Assembly (NCBI GenBank): GCA_029582155.1
Contig: CM055912.1
Span: 558,001-622,000, forward strand
DNA length: 64,000 nt
Direction: 5' to 3'
From: Panopea generosa
Lineage: Eukaryota > Mollusca > Bivalvia > Adapedonta > Hiatellidae
The position numbers were made by a program, and so were the translations under genes. Below the pieces are notes generated by a model, which was not told the origin of the DNA, made no database searches, and saw nothing but the letters and a program-made list of their open reading frames with translations. Within the stretch, counting starts at the first letter, position 1. Every line of letters starts with the position of its first letter. Of the stretch, positions 1 to 12,268 are shown in pieces.

Positions 1-221
1 TGGAGACCATTTGTTTTGTTTGTTTCCATTGCAGATACGTATACAAGTTAAAACTTTTCTGAATGCTTTTGAAAAAAATTGCAATTATAATCTCATTTGC
101 AGACCAACTTGTTCTTTTAAAATTAAGCAAGTACATATTGACACATTGATGTTGAACACACTATTTCAATTGTTATTAAAATATTTATTACAGTTTTTGT
201 GTCAGAGTGAACTTGCCATAC

Positions 222-3200
222 ATATAACTGCCATGCCATACTCTATTCCCATACTTAACCAGCCATTTAGACTGCTGTACTAAATCGGCCATTCTAAACC
301 AGCAACAACTACCATACTAAACCTGCCATACTGACTGCCATAATGATCACTACAAAACCCGCCATGATGAGGCCTGCCATACTTAACTTGTCATACAGAC
401 TGTCATACGAAACCCACCATACTAAACCAGCCTTGTTGACTGCTATAAACATCGCTATAAGGACTGCCATAATAAACTAGGCATACTGACTTCCATTCTA
501 AACCCGCCATACAGACTGTCATATTATACCAAGTGTATGAACTTCCATACTAAATCTGCAGAACATACTATAATTCTAAACTCATAATACAAACTGTCAT
601 ACTAAATCCACCATACCAATTGCCATACTTAGCCTGCCAGTGACTGCCACAATGACCACCATACACACTACCATTCTAAACCCACAATACAGACTCATAC
701 TAGACCCCACATACATACTGTCATACTAAATCCGTCATACCAATTGCCATACTTAACCCCCCATTGACTGCATAATGACCACCAAACATACTGCCATTCT
801 AAACCCGCAATACAGACTGTCATACTAAATCCACCAAACCTATTGCCATACTTAACCCGCCAGTGACTGCCATCATATAATGACCGCCATACATACTGCC
901 ATTCTAAACCCCTAATACAGACTATCATACTAAATCCGTCATACCAATTGCCATACTAAACCCACCAGTGAATGCCAAAATGACCGCCATACATACTGCC
1001 ATTCTATACCCCACATACAGACTGTCATACTAAATCCGTCATACTAATTGCCATACTAAACCCGCCAGTGACTGCCATAATGACCGCCATACATAATGCC
1101 ATTCTAAACCCCACATACAGATTGTCATACTAAATCCGTCATACCAATTGCCATACTTTACCCGCCAGTGACTGCTAATATGACCGCCATACATACTGCC
1201 ATTCTTAACCCCACATACAGACTGTCATACTAAATCCACCATACCAATTGCCAAATCCATCATACCAATTGCCATACTTAACCCACCAGTGACAGCCACA
1301 ATGACCTCCATACATTATGCCATTCTAAACCCCACATACAGACTGTCATACTAAATCCGTCATACCAATTGCCATACTTAACCCTCCATTTACTGCCATA
1401 ATGACCGCCATACATACTGCCATTCTAAACCCCACATACAGACTGTCATACTAAATCCGCCATTCCAATTGCCATACTTAACCCGCTAGTGACTGCCATA
1501 ATGACTGACATACATACTGCCATTCTAAACTCCACATACAGACTGCCTTACTAAATCCTAATACCAATTGCCATACTAAACCCACCAGTGACTGCCACAA
1601 TGGCCGCCATACATACTGCCATTCTAAACCCCACATACAGACTGTCATACTAAATCCACCATACCAATTGCCATAATTAACCCGCCAGTGACTACCATAA
1701 TGACCGCCATACATACTGCCATTCTTAACCCGCAATACAGACTGACATACTAAATCCGCTATATCAATTGCCATACCAAACCCACCAGTGACTGCCACAA
1801 TGACCGCCATACATTCTACCATTCTTAACCCCACATACAGACTCGTACTAAACCCCACATACAGACTGTCATACTAAATCCATCATACCAATTGCCATAC
1901 TTAACCTGTCAGTGACTGCAATAATGACCGCCATACATACTGCCATTCTTAACCCGCAATACAGACTGACATACTAAATCTGTCATACCAATTGCCATAC
2001 CAAACCCACCAGTGACTGCCACAATGACAGCCATACATACTACCATTCTTGACCCCACATACAGACTCATACTAAACCCCACATACAGACTGTCATACTA
2101 AATCCGTCATACCAATTGCCATACTAATTTGCCAGTGACTGCCATAATGACCGCCATACATACTGCCATTCTAAACCCAACATACAGACTGTCATACTAA
2201 ATCCGTCATACCAATTGCCATACTTAACCCACTAGTGACTGCCATAATGACCACCATACATACTGCCATTCCAATTGTCATACTAAACTCGCCAGTGACT
2301 GCCATAATGACTGCCATACATGCTACCATTCTAAACCCCCAATACAGACTGTCATACTTAATCCACCATACCAATTGCCATACTTAACCTGCCAGTGACT
2401 GCCACAATGACCACCATACATACTGCCATTCTAACCCACAATACAGACTCATACTAGACCCCACATACAGACTGTCATACTAAATCCGTCATACCAGTTG
2501 ACTGCATAATGACCACCATACATATTGCCATTCTAAACTTGCAATACAGACTGTCACACTAAATCCACCATACCAGTTGCCATACTAAACCCGCCAGTGA
2601 CTGCCATCATATAATGACCACCATACATACTGCCATTCTAAACCCCTAATACAGACTGCCATAATAAATCTGTCATACCAATTGCCATACTAAACCCGCC
2701 AGTGACTGCCATAATGACCGCCATACATACTGCCATTTAAACCCCACATACAGACTGTCATACTAAATCCACCATACCACTTCCCATACTTAACCCGCCA
2801 GTGACTGCCATAATGACCGCCATACATACAGCCATTCTAAACCCGCAATACAGACTGAAATACTTAATCCACCATACCAACCGCCATACCAAACCCACCA
2901 GTGACTGCCACAATGACCACCATTCTAAACCCCACATACAGACTGTCATACTAAATCCGTAATATCAATTGCCATACTTAACCCACCAGTGACTGCCATA
3001 ATGACCGCCATACATACTGTCATTCTAAACCCACAATACAGACTCATACTAAATCCGCCATATCAGTTGCCATACTAAACCCGCCAGTGCCTGCCATAAT
3101 GACTGCCATACATACTGCCACTCTAAACCCCACATACAGACTCATACTAAATCCATCATACCAATCGCCATACTAAACCCACCAGTGACTGCCACAATGA

Positions 3201-3975
3201 CCACGATACATACTGCCATTCCAATTACCATACTTAACCCACCAGTGACTGCCACAATGACTGCCATACATACTGCCATTCTAAACCCACAATACAGGCT
3301 CATACTAAACCCAACATACAGACTGTCATACTAAATCCATCATACCAATTGCCATACTTAACCCGCCAGTGACTGCCATAATGACTGCCATACATACTGC
3401 CATTCTTAACCCCACATACAGACTGTCACACTAAATCCACCATACCAATTGCCATACTAAACCCGCCAGTGACCGCCACAATAAACGCATACATACTGCC
3501 ATTCTTAACCCCACATACTGACTGTCATACTAAATCCGCCATACCATTTGCCATACTTTACCTGCCAGTGACTGCCACAATGACCGCCATACTTACTGCC
3601 ATTCTAAACCCACAATACAGACTTGTAATAAGCCCCACATACAGACTGTCAAACTAAATCCACCATACCAATTGCCATACTAAACCGGCCAGTGACTGCC
3701 ATAATGACCGCCATACATATTGCCATTCTAAGCCCGCAATACAGACTGTCAAACTAAATCCACCATACCAATTGCCATACTTAACCGGCCAGTGACTGCC
3801 ATAATGACCGCCATACATACTGCCATTCTAAGCCCGCAATACAGACTGTCATACTTAATCCACCATACCAATTGCCATACTAAACCCGCCAGTGCCTGCC
3901 ATAATGACCACCATACATACTGCCATTCTAAACCCCACATACAGACTGTCATACTAAACCCACCATACATGTCTC
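222..3975. repeat. ~100-bp tandem satellite array (CCATACTAAACC family)
   Basis: Degenerate tandem array of about 37 units. The period is 100 bp, for example between the GCCAGTGACTGCC motifs near 1063 and 1163. Each unit is itself built from diverged ~20-bp pieces of the type CATACAGACTGTCATACTAA, so the array is hierarchical. Variants alternate between CCCACATACAG and CCGCAATACAG. Both strands hold short open frames rich in MAVCMAV-type residues; these are repeat artefacts and not genes. The first ~300 bases shade from AT-rich sequence into the repeat. Confidence 0.95.
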
Positions 3976-4437
3976 ACTACAACAGTTATGCCCTTTTTTT
4001 CCCACGGTAGCAAGATTCTTACTCTTAAAAAATAGGCCTATGTACTTTGGTTATGAAATATTTTTAAAATGGTTCATAGTGGCTGTGATTTCTTGCTGCA
4101 GATGAGTAGAGCAAAAGTTGGCATAGCATATACTGTAATAAGACACCACTGGTGTTAAAAATGTGACTTTTATAGGATTTCAACATATGCATGTATTTAT
4201 GAGCATTTGAGGTCTTCTTTTTTCAAAAAACCGAGGGTGTCACTGCACCCTCTTTAAAAAAAAAACAACGTGGACAACCTACCAGTTATTGTGCATTTTT
4301 ATGTATGTATACATTCCTGCTATGAAAAAAAAGTACTTTAAAAAAAAATATTCTATGTGGAATTCTTTTTTTACCAGTGAAATTCTAGACCTTATTTTAT
4401 ATAGAACAAAGAACAAAATTCAACTGTGCAGTGAGAC
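3976..4437. other. Non-repetitive island between two satellite arrays
   Basis: AT-rich sequence that interrupts the satellite. It starts with CTCACTACAACAGTTATGCCC, and a similar stretch (CATACTACAACAGTTTTTGG) follows the second array near 5010. This suggests array and flank were duplicated together. A splice-acceptor-like TTTCTTGCTGCAG ends at 4101, but no open exon with a donor follows. No gene is seen. Confidence 0.5.
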
Positions 4438-5015
4438 CTTAATACTGCCATTCTAAACCCACATTACAGACTGTCATACTAAACCGCCATACTAAACCCC
4501 ATTTTCAGACTGTCATACTTAACCTGACAGACAGACTGCCATACTAAACCCAACATACAGACTGTAATACTGAACCTACCATACAGACTGTCATACTAAA
4601 CCTACCATATTAAACCCCACATACAGACTGTCATACTAAACCTGCCATACAGACTGCCATTCTAAACCTGCATTACAGACTGTCATACTAAACCGCCATA
4701 CTAAACCCCATTTTCAGACTGTCATACTTAACCTGACAGACAGACTGCCATACTAAACCCCACATATAGACTGTCATACTGAACCTACCATACAGACTGC
4801 CATACAAAAACTGCCATACTAAACCCCACATACAGACTGTCATACTTAATTCGCCATACAGACTGCCATACTAAACCTATCATACTAAACCCCACATACA
4901 GACTGTCATACAAACTGCCGTACTAAACTCGCAATACAGACTGTCATACCAAACCTGCCATACAGACTGCCACACTAAACCCCACACACAGACTGTTATA
5001 CTTAACCCGCCATAC
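4438..5015. repeat. Second, shorter satellite array of the same family
   Basis: Same CATACTAAACC/CATACAGACTG building blocks as the larger array, but here the dominant period is ~40 bp (two ~20-bp pieces) and the 100-bp higher-order unit is absent. A ~190-bp block is duplicated inside it: CATTTTCAGACTGTCATACTT occurs near 4500 and again near 4708. A few scattered relics follow to about 5166. Confidence 0.9.
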
Positions 5016-5169
5016 TACAACAGTTTTTGGATATGCGCCTTATTTAAAGTCATGTGCTCATTATCAGATACAAAATTGACAGTAAGGCTTACTTCTGGTG
5101 TATGCTTATCATATTAAAGTCATACTGCCTGCCATACTGACTAGTAACTACCATACTAAACCCAACATA

Positions 5170-5755
5170 TCATCTTTATATAACTATAATATGTGGACTA
5201 AGTTATTAAACGAGGCTGGCCAGTTGTCATTAGTTGAGTTTTCTGACCTTGATTAGGAATATTGCTATGTTTCCTCTTGCTTCTCAAATAAAAGTTATTT
5301 TTATGATTTGATTTCAATCAAGCTTTGTTATGTAAGTGAGATCTTTGATAACACTGCCAATCAAACGGTCACTGACTGAACTATCTGCACCAAAATTGTA
5401 AATTAGTCCATCACCTGATTCCGTTTGTCTTTTTTTTTTCAAATTTCAATGGACTATAAGACCTTAAAAAAACTTATTGATGAGAAAAAAGAAAGTGAAT
5501 CTGTTTTCCTATAGCATTTCCATGTAAAGTCTCGTTCAGTGTCGTTGCTGTTTCAACAAATATAAAATCCCTACTCATACAGATTATTTAAATCCAAACA
5601 ATTAAGAACAGCATTTAACAACTTGTAAAGTTTTTAGTTCCACTAAAGGCATCTCTATTCATGAAATATTGGAATTGTTTACATTTGTAACTGTATCCAT
5701 TAGTGTGAAATCAGACCCTCATCCATGGCATTATGTGGTTATTTAAAAAAAAAAA
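5170..5755. other. AT-rich stretch without a recognised feature
   Basis: No long open frame, RNA-like fold or repeat could be supported here. Several A and T homopolymers are present. Confidence 0.4.
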
Positions 5756-5756
5756 A

Positions 5757-5970
5757 ATCTCTGTGATGATTGATATACAACATTGTGTCTCATTATCATT
5801 CATCTCTAACTGCTGATTCAAGTGGGGAAGTTATCAGTTACTTTCGGAGATTGGGTGTGCTCGAGTACTGGTTAACCTTTCAGGACACTGTGGTTAGGTT
5901 AGCTAATCGTCTGTTAGCCCTCAATGGCATAAAAATGATGCTAAATATTCAATCAATCAATCAATACTCA
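5757..5970 (+). mobile_element. SINE family A, 5'-truncated copy
   Basis: Matches the body of the full-length copy at 37844-38123: the ACATTGTGTCTCATTATCATTC block, GTTATCAGTTACTT, GTGTGCTCGAGTACTGGTTAA, and the TCAATGGCATAAAAATGATG end followed by an (AATC)n tail. The tRNA-like head is missing, as expected for 5' truncation during reverse transcription. The open frame across it is fortuitous. Confidence 0.85.
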
Positions 5971-6765
5971 AAACTCAATTTTCTTATTCTACACTCAATT
6001 TTCTATTAACTCAACACTCAACTTTCTTACTCTATACTCAATTTTTGATTGACCCCCTTGATTGATACAAATTTTAATCTCTTTTTTTGAGACCTCTCTA
6101 GATCCCTTAAGACATAATTAACCCTGTCATTTTTACAAGAATGAATCTCCTTGACATGCTAATGTGAAATATCTGTGAAAATTTAAGCAAAACAAGTTCA
6201 ACTTTAAAAACATCTTATTAATCTTTATGAGTATCACATGTTAATACTAAAATCCCTATGGGCAGGGTCCTTTTTTAACCACAGGATCTCCATTTGCGCC
6301 ATTCTGATAGTAAAACTATATTTGGTGACACTTTTGATAAATTATTTTCTGCATTTTACATGTAAAGTCTGGTACATACATGAACAACACAGGATCATGT
6401 CTGTGTACAGTGATGACAGCTGTCAATTGACATTTTTCAATACTACAGTAAAAACAACACTGAAGGTCAAGTGTAAAATATGCCAGTGAAGCTAAAAAAA
6501 AAACGTAACTGTAAAATGTGTGTGTTTACATGGCCCACCGTCATACCCTTGACGGCCTAAATGAAATGTACATGGAATGCCATTATACACAAGCGATTAC
6601 AGTAACTTTTATTTAGGACTTGACTGTAATGTATTGTATGATATATATGTTCTGATAACTGACATGTGAATATAAGTTGTATATATAATGAAGAAATCCA
6701 TGTTTTGTAACAAGTGTTACCAGATCACTTTCCCCATATTCCCCCAACTTGCTTTACCCAAATGG
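5971..6765. other. AT-rich stretch without a recognised feature
   Basis: A short imperfect reiteration of ACTCAATTTTCTTA-like blocks lies at 5970-6045, just after the SINE tail. The rest shows no supported gene or repeat. Confidence 0.35.
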
Positions 6766-6767
6766 GA

Positions 6768-6930
6768 AGCGGGTGTGTGTGTGTAGAGTATTGACACTCA
6801 CACCATAGGCCACAGGTTTGATCCGCCGAATCTCAGCCCAATGGTCTGTTATCAACAAAACCTAGTACTGGTTTTATCCAGGAAACCAATTGAAAAATAT
6901 TTTTGGCTTCATTCTGAATTGGAACTAAAA
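6768..6930 (+). mobile_element. Probable SINE family C (tRNA-like head plus TAGTACTGGTT body)
   Basis: A degenerate Pol III B-box-like CAGGTTTGATCCG lies at 6812-6824 about 25 bases after a GTGTAGAGTATT A-box-like stretch. It is followed by CCTAGTACTGGTTTTATCCAGG, which recurs at 17457-17477 (TAGTACTGGTTCTACCCAGG). The shared body and tRNA-like head suggest a SINE. The head is too decayed to assign an isotype. Confidence 0.45.
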
Positions 6931-7249
6931 CAAAATAAATCAACTGGAATTCATGAGAACATAATTATGCTCTACGGTTTAATTGAATGCATCTCTGTAA
7001 ACTGTTTAAGCTATTTTTACTAGAGTACAATACATAGCTGACCTTGTCACACCCATGCAACAACACAATGCAATTTTGCTCAGATCTGTTTTGATGATAT
7101 AGTGATACATTAACGATACAGTCTTTAGTTTATACTAATTTATTTTGGCTCCCAATGTGAATAAAGCACAAAGCTTGCGTGAGTTGCTTGTGAGTCCGCT
7201 CATAAGTTAGAACCAAAACTGAGTGTTGTTTTTGAAAGGTAATGGGTTG

Positions 7250-7318
7250 AGATTGGGATCAAACTCGCAACCTCTGGCGAGAGCAACCAACACACTACCC
7301 TTTACATTACTGCCCCAA
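7250..7318 (-). mobile_element. tRNA-like SINE head (minus strand)
   Basis: On the minus strand a GGGGCAGTAATGTAAAGGGTAG A-box-like stretch is followed, with tRNA-like spacing, by GCGAGTTTGATCCC, close to the Pol III B-box consensus. It is probably the 5' end of a decayed SINE and lies just upstream of the candidate exon at 7382. A real tRNA gene is unlikely because an acceptor stem is not evident. Confidence 0.45.
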
Positions 7319-7381
7319 TTTTTACACACAGTCTTTAATGGTAGAATGCTAATCCACCATGTGTCTCAAACTCCTGTGCAG

Positions 7382-7499
7382 GTCCTGCCACTGAATCAGT
7401 TCTTCGCCATGTTCATAAGTAGTGACCTACAGAGAAGTGTACTTGCAGACCTTGGATTGTTCACTGAGGCCCTCCAAGTGTTACAGAGACTATTACATG
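7382..7499 (+). CDS. Candidate host-gene exon, helical-repeat-like
   Basis: A 118-bp exon with acceptor CTCCTGTGCAG and a strong donor ATG|GTGAGT. The open frame reads VLPLNQFFAMFISSDLQRSV, then ADLGLFTEALQVLQRLLH, an alternating hydrophobic pattern like a TPR or other alpha-helical repeat. It ends in phase 1. Base composition is visibly less AT-rich than its surroundings. The frame stays open upstream to 7223, but the acceptor marks the likely exon start. The gene is not identified; large ciliary helical-repeat proteins are a guess only. The next exons may be at 11900, 15766 and 16022. Confidence 0.6.
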
Positions 7500-7799
7500 G
7501 TGAGTGTATACTAGTAGAGAGTATTCACAGCCGAAATGGCAAATAAAGGACAAAATACAGAAACGATATTTGGTGCATGACTTATATCACATATGTGTAA
7601 CAACATACTAAAAGTATAGAAAAGTATCATGATACGAAATACCAATTTCTGGGGTAAAAAGTTGAAAAACATAAACGAAACCATGATTTTCAGGAATCCG
7701 CCCGTAACATCAACACTGTTCATCTGAAGAAGTGAAAATATCCAAGTGTGAACTAATTGTCACAACAGATGATTCATGGGAACAATTTCTGGAATAATA

Positions 7800-7990
7800 A
7801 ATATAACAAGAGGGCCAAGATGACCCTATATCACTCACCTGAGTGAGATTTAAATTGAAGTTTTCACTATATAGCCATATAGGAGGAAACCAAACCCACC
7901 CCATTTTGGCCATGTATTTTAACGAATCATAACGAATCTTAGAAGAGGGTCACATCTGTTATGAACAGCTATTTGAAGTTATGAGGTGAC
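7800..7990. repeat. Interspersed-repeat motif AACAAGAGGGCCAAGATGACC
   Basis: The AGGGCCAAGATGACCCT core is an imperfect palindrome followed by ATATCACTCACCTGAG. I recall closely similar AAGAGGGCCATGATGGCCC..CGCTCACC sequences as common dispersed repeats in mollusc genomes. Here it lies inside the inverted-arm element, so it is either part of it or an earlier insertion. Confidence 0.4.
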
Positions 7991-8309
7991 CTATATAAAA
8001 ACATAAAGACAATTCCTATCGCCATGTAAATGATTAATACCCCTGGTGAATACCCCGGTCAGTCCTCAGTAGTATCTTATGATGATGATGCCTATGATCA
8101 ATCTCAACCCAAGTGACAATATGCATATTGAACTGAGCAAGACTGTTGTCAGATTAGGGTAATTTCACACAGAAATGAGCTTTCTAGGTGCTACTGGACA
8201 TATACTGAATAACTCTTGACACCAGGAAATGCTAATAACAGTTCATGCCGAAAAATCAGTATATCTTATGATTACTTATGCTTACGAGAAAGAATGAAGC
8301 TAGAACATT

Positions 8310-10250
8310 AAGGGACCATGGACTTTCCATACGGCTTTCCAGCACCTCACTGCTTCTGTGCCGTGTCTCATATTGACCTGATCAGCGAGAAACTGAGTGG
8401 TGAATCAGATGGTAAAGAAAGTGAAGCATGTCTTGGAGAAGGACAATGCCCAGTGAAAGCCATAGAGCAAGGAGAAAGTGACTGTCAAACACAAGTTGCA
8501 TATAGCTCATCACAAAGGCGGCGTGCGACAGTCACAGTATAATTGTAATCTGATGAAACAATCAATTATGCAGTTTCTGAAAATACTAGATAGTGGCCAT
8601 GAATGGGATTTCACATCAGAATGATGCTGACTTGGATTTTAATCTCAAACTGTTTGACACTATCGACAAGAGATATTAGTATAATAGCGCCATGCACAGA
8701 TCATGAAATAATGAATACATATTGTGATAAAATACCTGCAATATATTGAACTGAGGTCGTTCATGCTGGCGGAGCAAATGGGCAACTACATCTTAAAACA
8801 TTTAGGACAATGTTATCTTACTTTACAGTGTCTGGACATAGCTTGCATGCCAAGACAGTATATTTGCACTAAGTGAAAATGACTGCCTTGCAGAAAACAA
8901 TCCTCAAGCTCCATGAATATTTTATGAAAGGGTTTCATGTTGTTAGAAGAAGTGATCGGTACTGGGCTGGGCTATCCACAAATTTGATACTTAAGCAAAT
9001 GTTAATGATAAGTTTGAAGAGTGCATGGGAATTGTTGACAAGAGGAAAATGAGGTACAAAGAGATGTATGGGTACTGTCAAGATCAGCGACTTCAACCAT
9101 GAATGAAGTCTTGGTGAAATTTTCTGGGAAAATGTATACTTCAAGTGATCAACAAAAATATACACATACATCAATGCGCAATCAGAAAAGAAATTACACA
9201 GAAGTGGTTACTGAGTATCTGTATGAATGAAATACATTCAAAACTGAGAGTGATCTAAAAGTATAACAAGTGAAGTCAAATGACAGTAATGCTGATCAAG
9301 CCAACCAAATTGGTCAGCCAAATAATTCACACCAAGAAGAAAGTTTCTGTTGTACAAAAAGGCATTCAGAGTTGACGGACATGCGACAAAGATCGATATA
9401 CAGCATTTGTTCTAGTTATAAAGTGGATCCAACAGAACAAAGACAAAACTGATCTACCATTAATGTATGAGTTATACACACATCCACCAGCATTGTTTGA
9501 AACTTCAAGACAAAAGCAAGAAGCAGACAAACCCACACTAACAAATGCCATGAAATCTAACGGTGGCCCTTGTTCCAATATACACGATTCAGATGACCTA
9601 TTAGTACTCCTATGTTACTAACTATGCATCGCAACAATCTTTGTCAGTGTATTTTCAACCTCTAACTTTTAATTAGGAAGGAGTGTCATGGGACATTCAA
9701 TGACTGCAGCATCATCTTGGACATGATGTGTGTAGGAACATTGTATTCCTGTATGCTATTCTTGGATACGATACCATTTTTAAATAGTATAAAGGGGTTT
9801 ACTGAAAGCATTTGAAAAGAATGAAATGTTTCGCCTGGCTGCTTCTGTGTTTCTTAGGCAACCAATTGAGGTTTTCAAACGAGAATATAATAAAATATGG
9901 AGAACAAGCTCTCGTGTACCTTTGTTAAAGTGACGACCACAGTTTACAAATTAGTTTACAAATTAGCTTGCAGAACAGGTAGCGAAAAATACAATTTTAC
10001 TAATTGATCCTAAACAACTGCTTCCAACCTACAACCTCTGATGCAGCACAGATCGCCTGTGTACCTGCACGTACAGGACTGCAACTGTACTAAGTCCAAT
10101 GGACTGGGTATGGGAACTAGACTATTCCCAGTGACAGCTACAGAAGATCTAGCTCCAGCGCATATTTTAAAGGTGGTGTGATACACATGCTACAGTGATT
10201 GTAAAAGGAATATATGCACCTCCTAAAGAGCCTTGAATGTAGTTATGCGA
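8310..10250 (+). pseudogene. Decayed transposon-type gene of an unnamed lophotrochozoan/cnidarian family
   Basis: Fragments in shifting frames, in order: SGHSLHAKTVYLH (~8832), then FHVVRRSDRYWAGLSTNL (~8935-8990) leading into LTRG (~9040), then FSGKMYTSSDQQKY (~9118), a VDPTEQRQ stretch (~9425), YELYTHPPALFE (~9470-9505), a DSDDLLVLL piece (~9588), and near the end SPMDWVWELDY then VTATEDLAPAHILKVV (~10090-10175) with scattered Cys. I recognise this motif order from abundant uncharacterised proteins of corals, Hydra and bivalves; I know no established name. Many stops and frameshifts and at least one internal deletion make it a pseudogene. The inverted arms around it suggest the family travels as a DNA transposon. 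Confidence 0.6.
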
Positions 10251-10384
10251 AGGAGTCAGCTGTGAAATTCAATCCATCTCAGTTATGCAATTGAATAATA
10301 GTAGTAATAGAAACACATACAAAATGAAATTTAGTTACAATGCAAGTAAAATATATTTGCATTCAACTTATTATCTTACAGAAG

Positions 10385-10750
10385 GATATTTTGGCAGCCA
10401 TCTTGGCTTTTTGAAGCCATGGTGGGTTTGTAAGAATACCAATGAGAGTTTAAGTGTAAAATATATTATGTATCTATCTGCTCAAGTGTTATAATATTCT
10501 CATATTGTTAAATTCTTACAAAAAATGGAATAAATGGCGACTTTGTGGTGGCCATCTTAGATTTAAACCGCCATATTAGATTTGTTTTTAAAACACCATT
10601 GAGAGTTTCAATATGTAATATATGTAGCTGCTAAAGTACTGACCAAGCGTCATGTTAATCTCTTCATGATTTTTACATTCTTTTAAAGAATATGGAATAA
10701 ATGATTTTGTGATGGCCATCTTGGATATTGGTCGCCATTCTGGATTATCT
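10385..10750. repeat. Three diverged subterminal repeats with GGCCATCTTGGAT core
   Basis: GGCAGCCATCTTGGC (10391), GGTGGCCATCTTAGA (~10548) and GATGGCCATCTTGGA (~10711) are each followed within ~15 bases by a GCCAT-type complement (GAAGCCATGG, ACCGCCAT, GTCGCCAT). The period is ~155-165 bp. They lie just inside the right inverted arm, the usual place for subterminal transposase-binding repeats; that role is inference. Confidence 0.5.
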
Positions 10751-11389
10751 TAAATGTATCATTAGCCTATATCTTGCATAATATACCTATCTACTATCAG
10801 GTCAAGTTTTTTACTTCTTCAGATGGTTAGGATTGATATTATGGCCCATATCCAGAATTTCACAGTTTCATTAATATATTTTTAACTTTTTACCCCCAAA
10901 ATAGATATTTTGCATCATGATATTTTTCTATACATTTAGTATGCTGTTAGACAAATATAATATAGTACATACACCAAAATTCATTTCTGTGGGAATTTTG
11001 TCCCCAATTTTCATAAATATCCTCTACTATACCATACACGGGATTCATATACAATAAAGAATGTTGGTTGTTAAAATGTGTAACAATGTGTTACAAATGT
11101 AAACATATTGAACTCAATGTTACAGTTGGAATCTCAAATCTTCTAATTAATTTTTGAATTGGTAATGTCCTACAGTGACTTAGAAGATTTTCCACTTCAC
11201 ATGTGAGACATTGTGTGTTTTATTCATTTTCTCTCCATGGGTGAGAGATTTCTGTTAATTTGCCATCATTTTTAGAAGAGAATTTTCTTAGGACTATGAA
11301 ATTCTGTCTGATGTCTAAATTACAATCTGACATGGAAGTGTTGCGCCATGTGTCTACTAGATGAAACTTTGTTACGGCAAGACTGCAGC

Positions 11390-11705
11390 GTGGTCTAGTG
11401 GTAGAGTGTCCGCCTCGCATGTGGAAGGTCGTGGGTTCAATCCCCGGCCGGGTCATACCAAAGACTTTAAAAATGGTACTAGAAGCTTCCTCACTTGACG
11501 CTCAGCATTTAGAGGAGAGTTCTAGGTCTGGTCGGCCCGGTGTCAGTATAATGTGACTGTGTGGGGTATCATACCATGTGTCTGCGGCATGATTCACCAG
11601 TGTGACAGCGGTTAGAATACTGTCTCAAGTAGACACCGTCGCGATATGACTGAAAAAATGTTGAAAGCGACACTAAAAAACTGTACAACAACAACATTGT
11701 TGAGG
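11390..11705 (+). mobile_element. SINE family B, full-length copy
   Basis: The tRNA-derived head has A box TGGTCTAGTGGTAGAGTG and B box GGGTTCAATCCCC at normal spacing. The body follows: TTAAAAATGGTACTAGAAGC, TTTAGAGGAGAGTTCTAGG, CCCGGTGTCAGTATAATGTG and TGTGTCTGCGGCATG, ending with GAAAGCGACACTAAAAAACT and (AAC)n. Partial copies are at 12525, 22655, 45028 and 45735. The CGACACTAAA..AACAAC end resembles RTE/BovB-type LINE tails, which would supply mobilisation; that link is inference. Confidence 0.9.
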
Positions 11706-11899
11706 CAGGTCTGTGAAGATGAGTATGAAGCTGAAAAGTTGTTGTATAAAGTACTGAAGGGAACTGATGACACTTGCAACATGGATAATGTGTGGAAGTG
11801 CATAGTGAAAGGTTCATAACTCTCTCTTGAATAATGACATACACTGTAATTATCTCCCTTTTTCTACTTTATTTTTTTTTCATTATTTTTGCTTGTCAG

Positions 11900-11922
11900 G
11901 AGCATCTTCAAAGATATGGGAG
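11900..11922 (+). CDS. Possible 23-bp micro-exon of the host gene
   Basis: A very strong acceptor (long T-rich tract, then GCTTGTCAG) is followed by 23 bases and a GAG|GTAATA donor. Starting with the single base carried over from the exon at 7382-7499, it reads GASSKIWE and ends in phase 0. The frame beyond the donor stops after ~20 codons. Phase agreement is the only coding evidence, so this is tentative. Confidence 0.25.
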
Positions 11923-11977
11923 GTAATAAAAAGTGACTTGGATAGAGGGCAGTATGTGGAAATAGTGTAGAGAGTAT

Positions 11978-12268
11978 TGATTGAAAATTTAGCATAATTT
12001 GTATGCCATCAAGGGCTAACGGACGATCAGTTAACCCAACAACTGTTTCCTGGGATCCTAAAAATGTTTAACCAGTTCTCAAGCACACCCCATCTCCGCA
12101 AGTAACTGATAACTTTCCCACTTGAATCAGAGGTGAGAGACAAATAATAATGAGACATAGTGTCGTATATCAGTTATTGTGGAGACTGTTGTTGGGTGAG
12201 GATTTGAGCTCACGATCCCTGGATTAATAGTCAGATGTGTTACTGACTGAGTTAATCAGATCCGAGAA
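11978..12268 (-). mobile_element. SINE family A, near full-length copy (minus strand)
   Basis: On the minus strand the tRNA-like head (TTAACTCAGTCAGTAACAC and a degraded B box, GTGAGCTCAAATCC) is followed by the family-A body: AGTTACTTGCGGAGATGGGG, a CTGGTTAAACATTTTTAGGATC variant, CCCTTGATGGCAT, and an (ATTG)n/(CAAT)n tail at the left edge. It is ~20-25% diverged from the copy at 37844. Confidence 0.85.

Larger units (their letters stand above)
7541..11020 (+). mobile_element. DNA-transposon-like element with ~200-bp inverted terminal arms
   Basis: The reverse complement of about 7541-7740 aligns along its length with about 10810-11020. Shared blocks, as read at the right end, are TTACTTCTTCAGATG, TTTTTAACTTTTTACCCC, GCATCATGATATTTTTCTATAC, TTTAGTATGCTGTTA, CACCAAAATTCATTTCTGTG and ATTTTGTCC. 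The arms enclose a decayed gene with transposon-type motifs (8310-10250). The left boundary lies ~40 bases after the exon at 7382-7499, so the element sits in an intron. Exact ends and a target duplication could not be fixed by eye. Confidence 0.65.

Noticed and set aside
695-3970. Multiple minus-strand ORFs of 60-126 codons
   Set aside because: All lie inside the 100-bp satellite and share its period.
4081-4170. Exon beginning ATGAGTAGAGC after TTTCTTGCTGCAG
   Set aside because: The acceptor looks good, but the frame soon stops and no donor is present.
11390-11460. tRNA gene
   Set aside because: The A and B boxes are good, but it is the head of a family-B SINE with several copies in the window.
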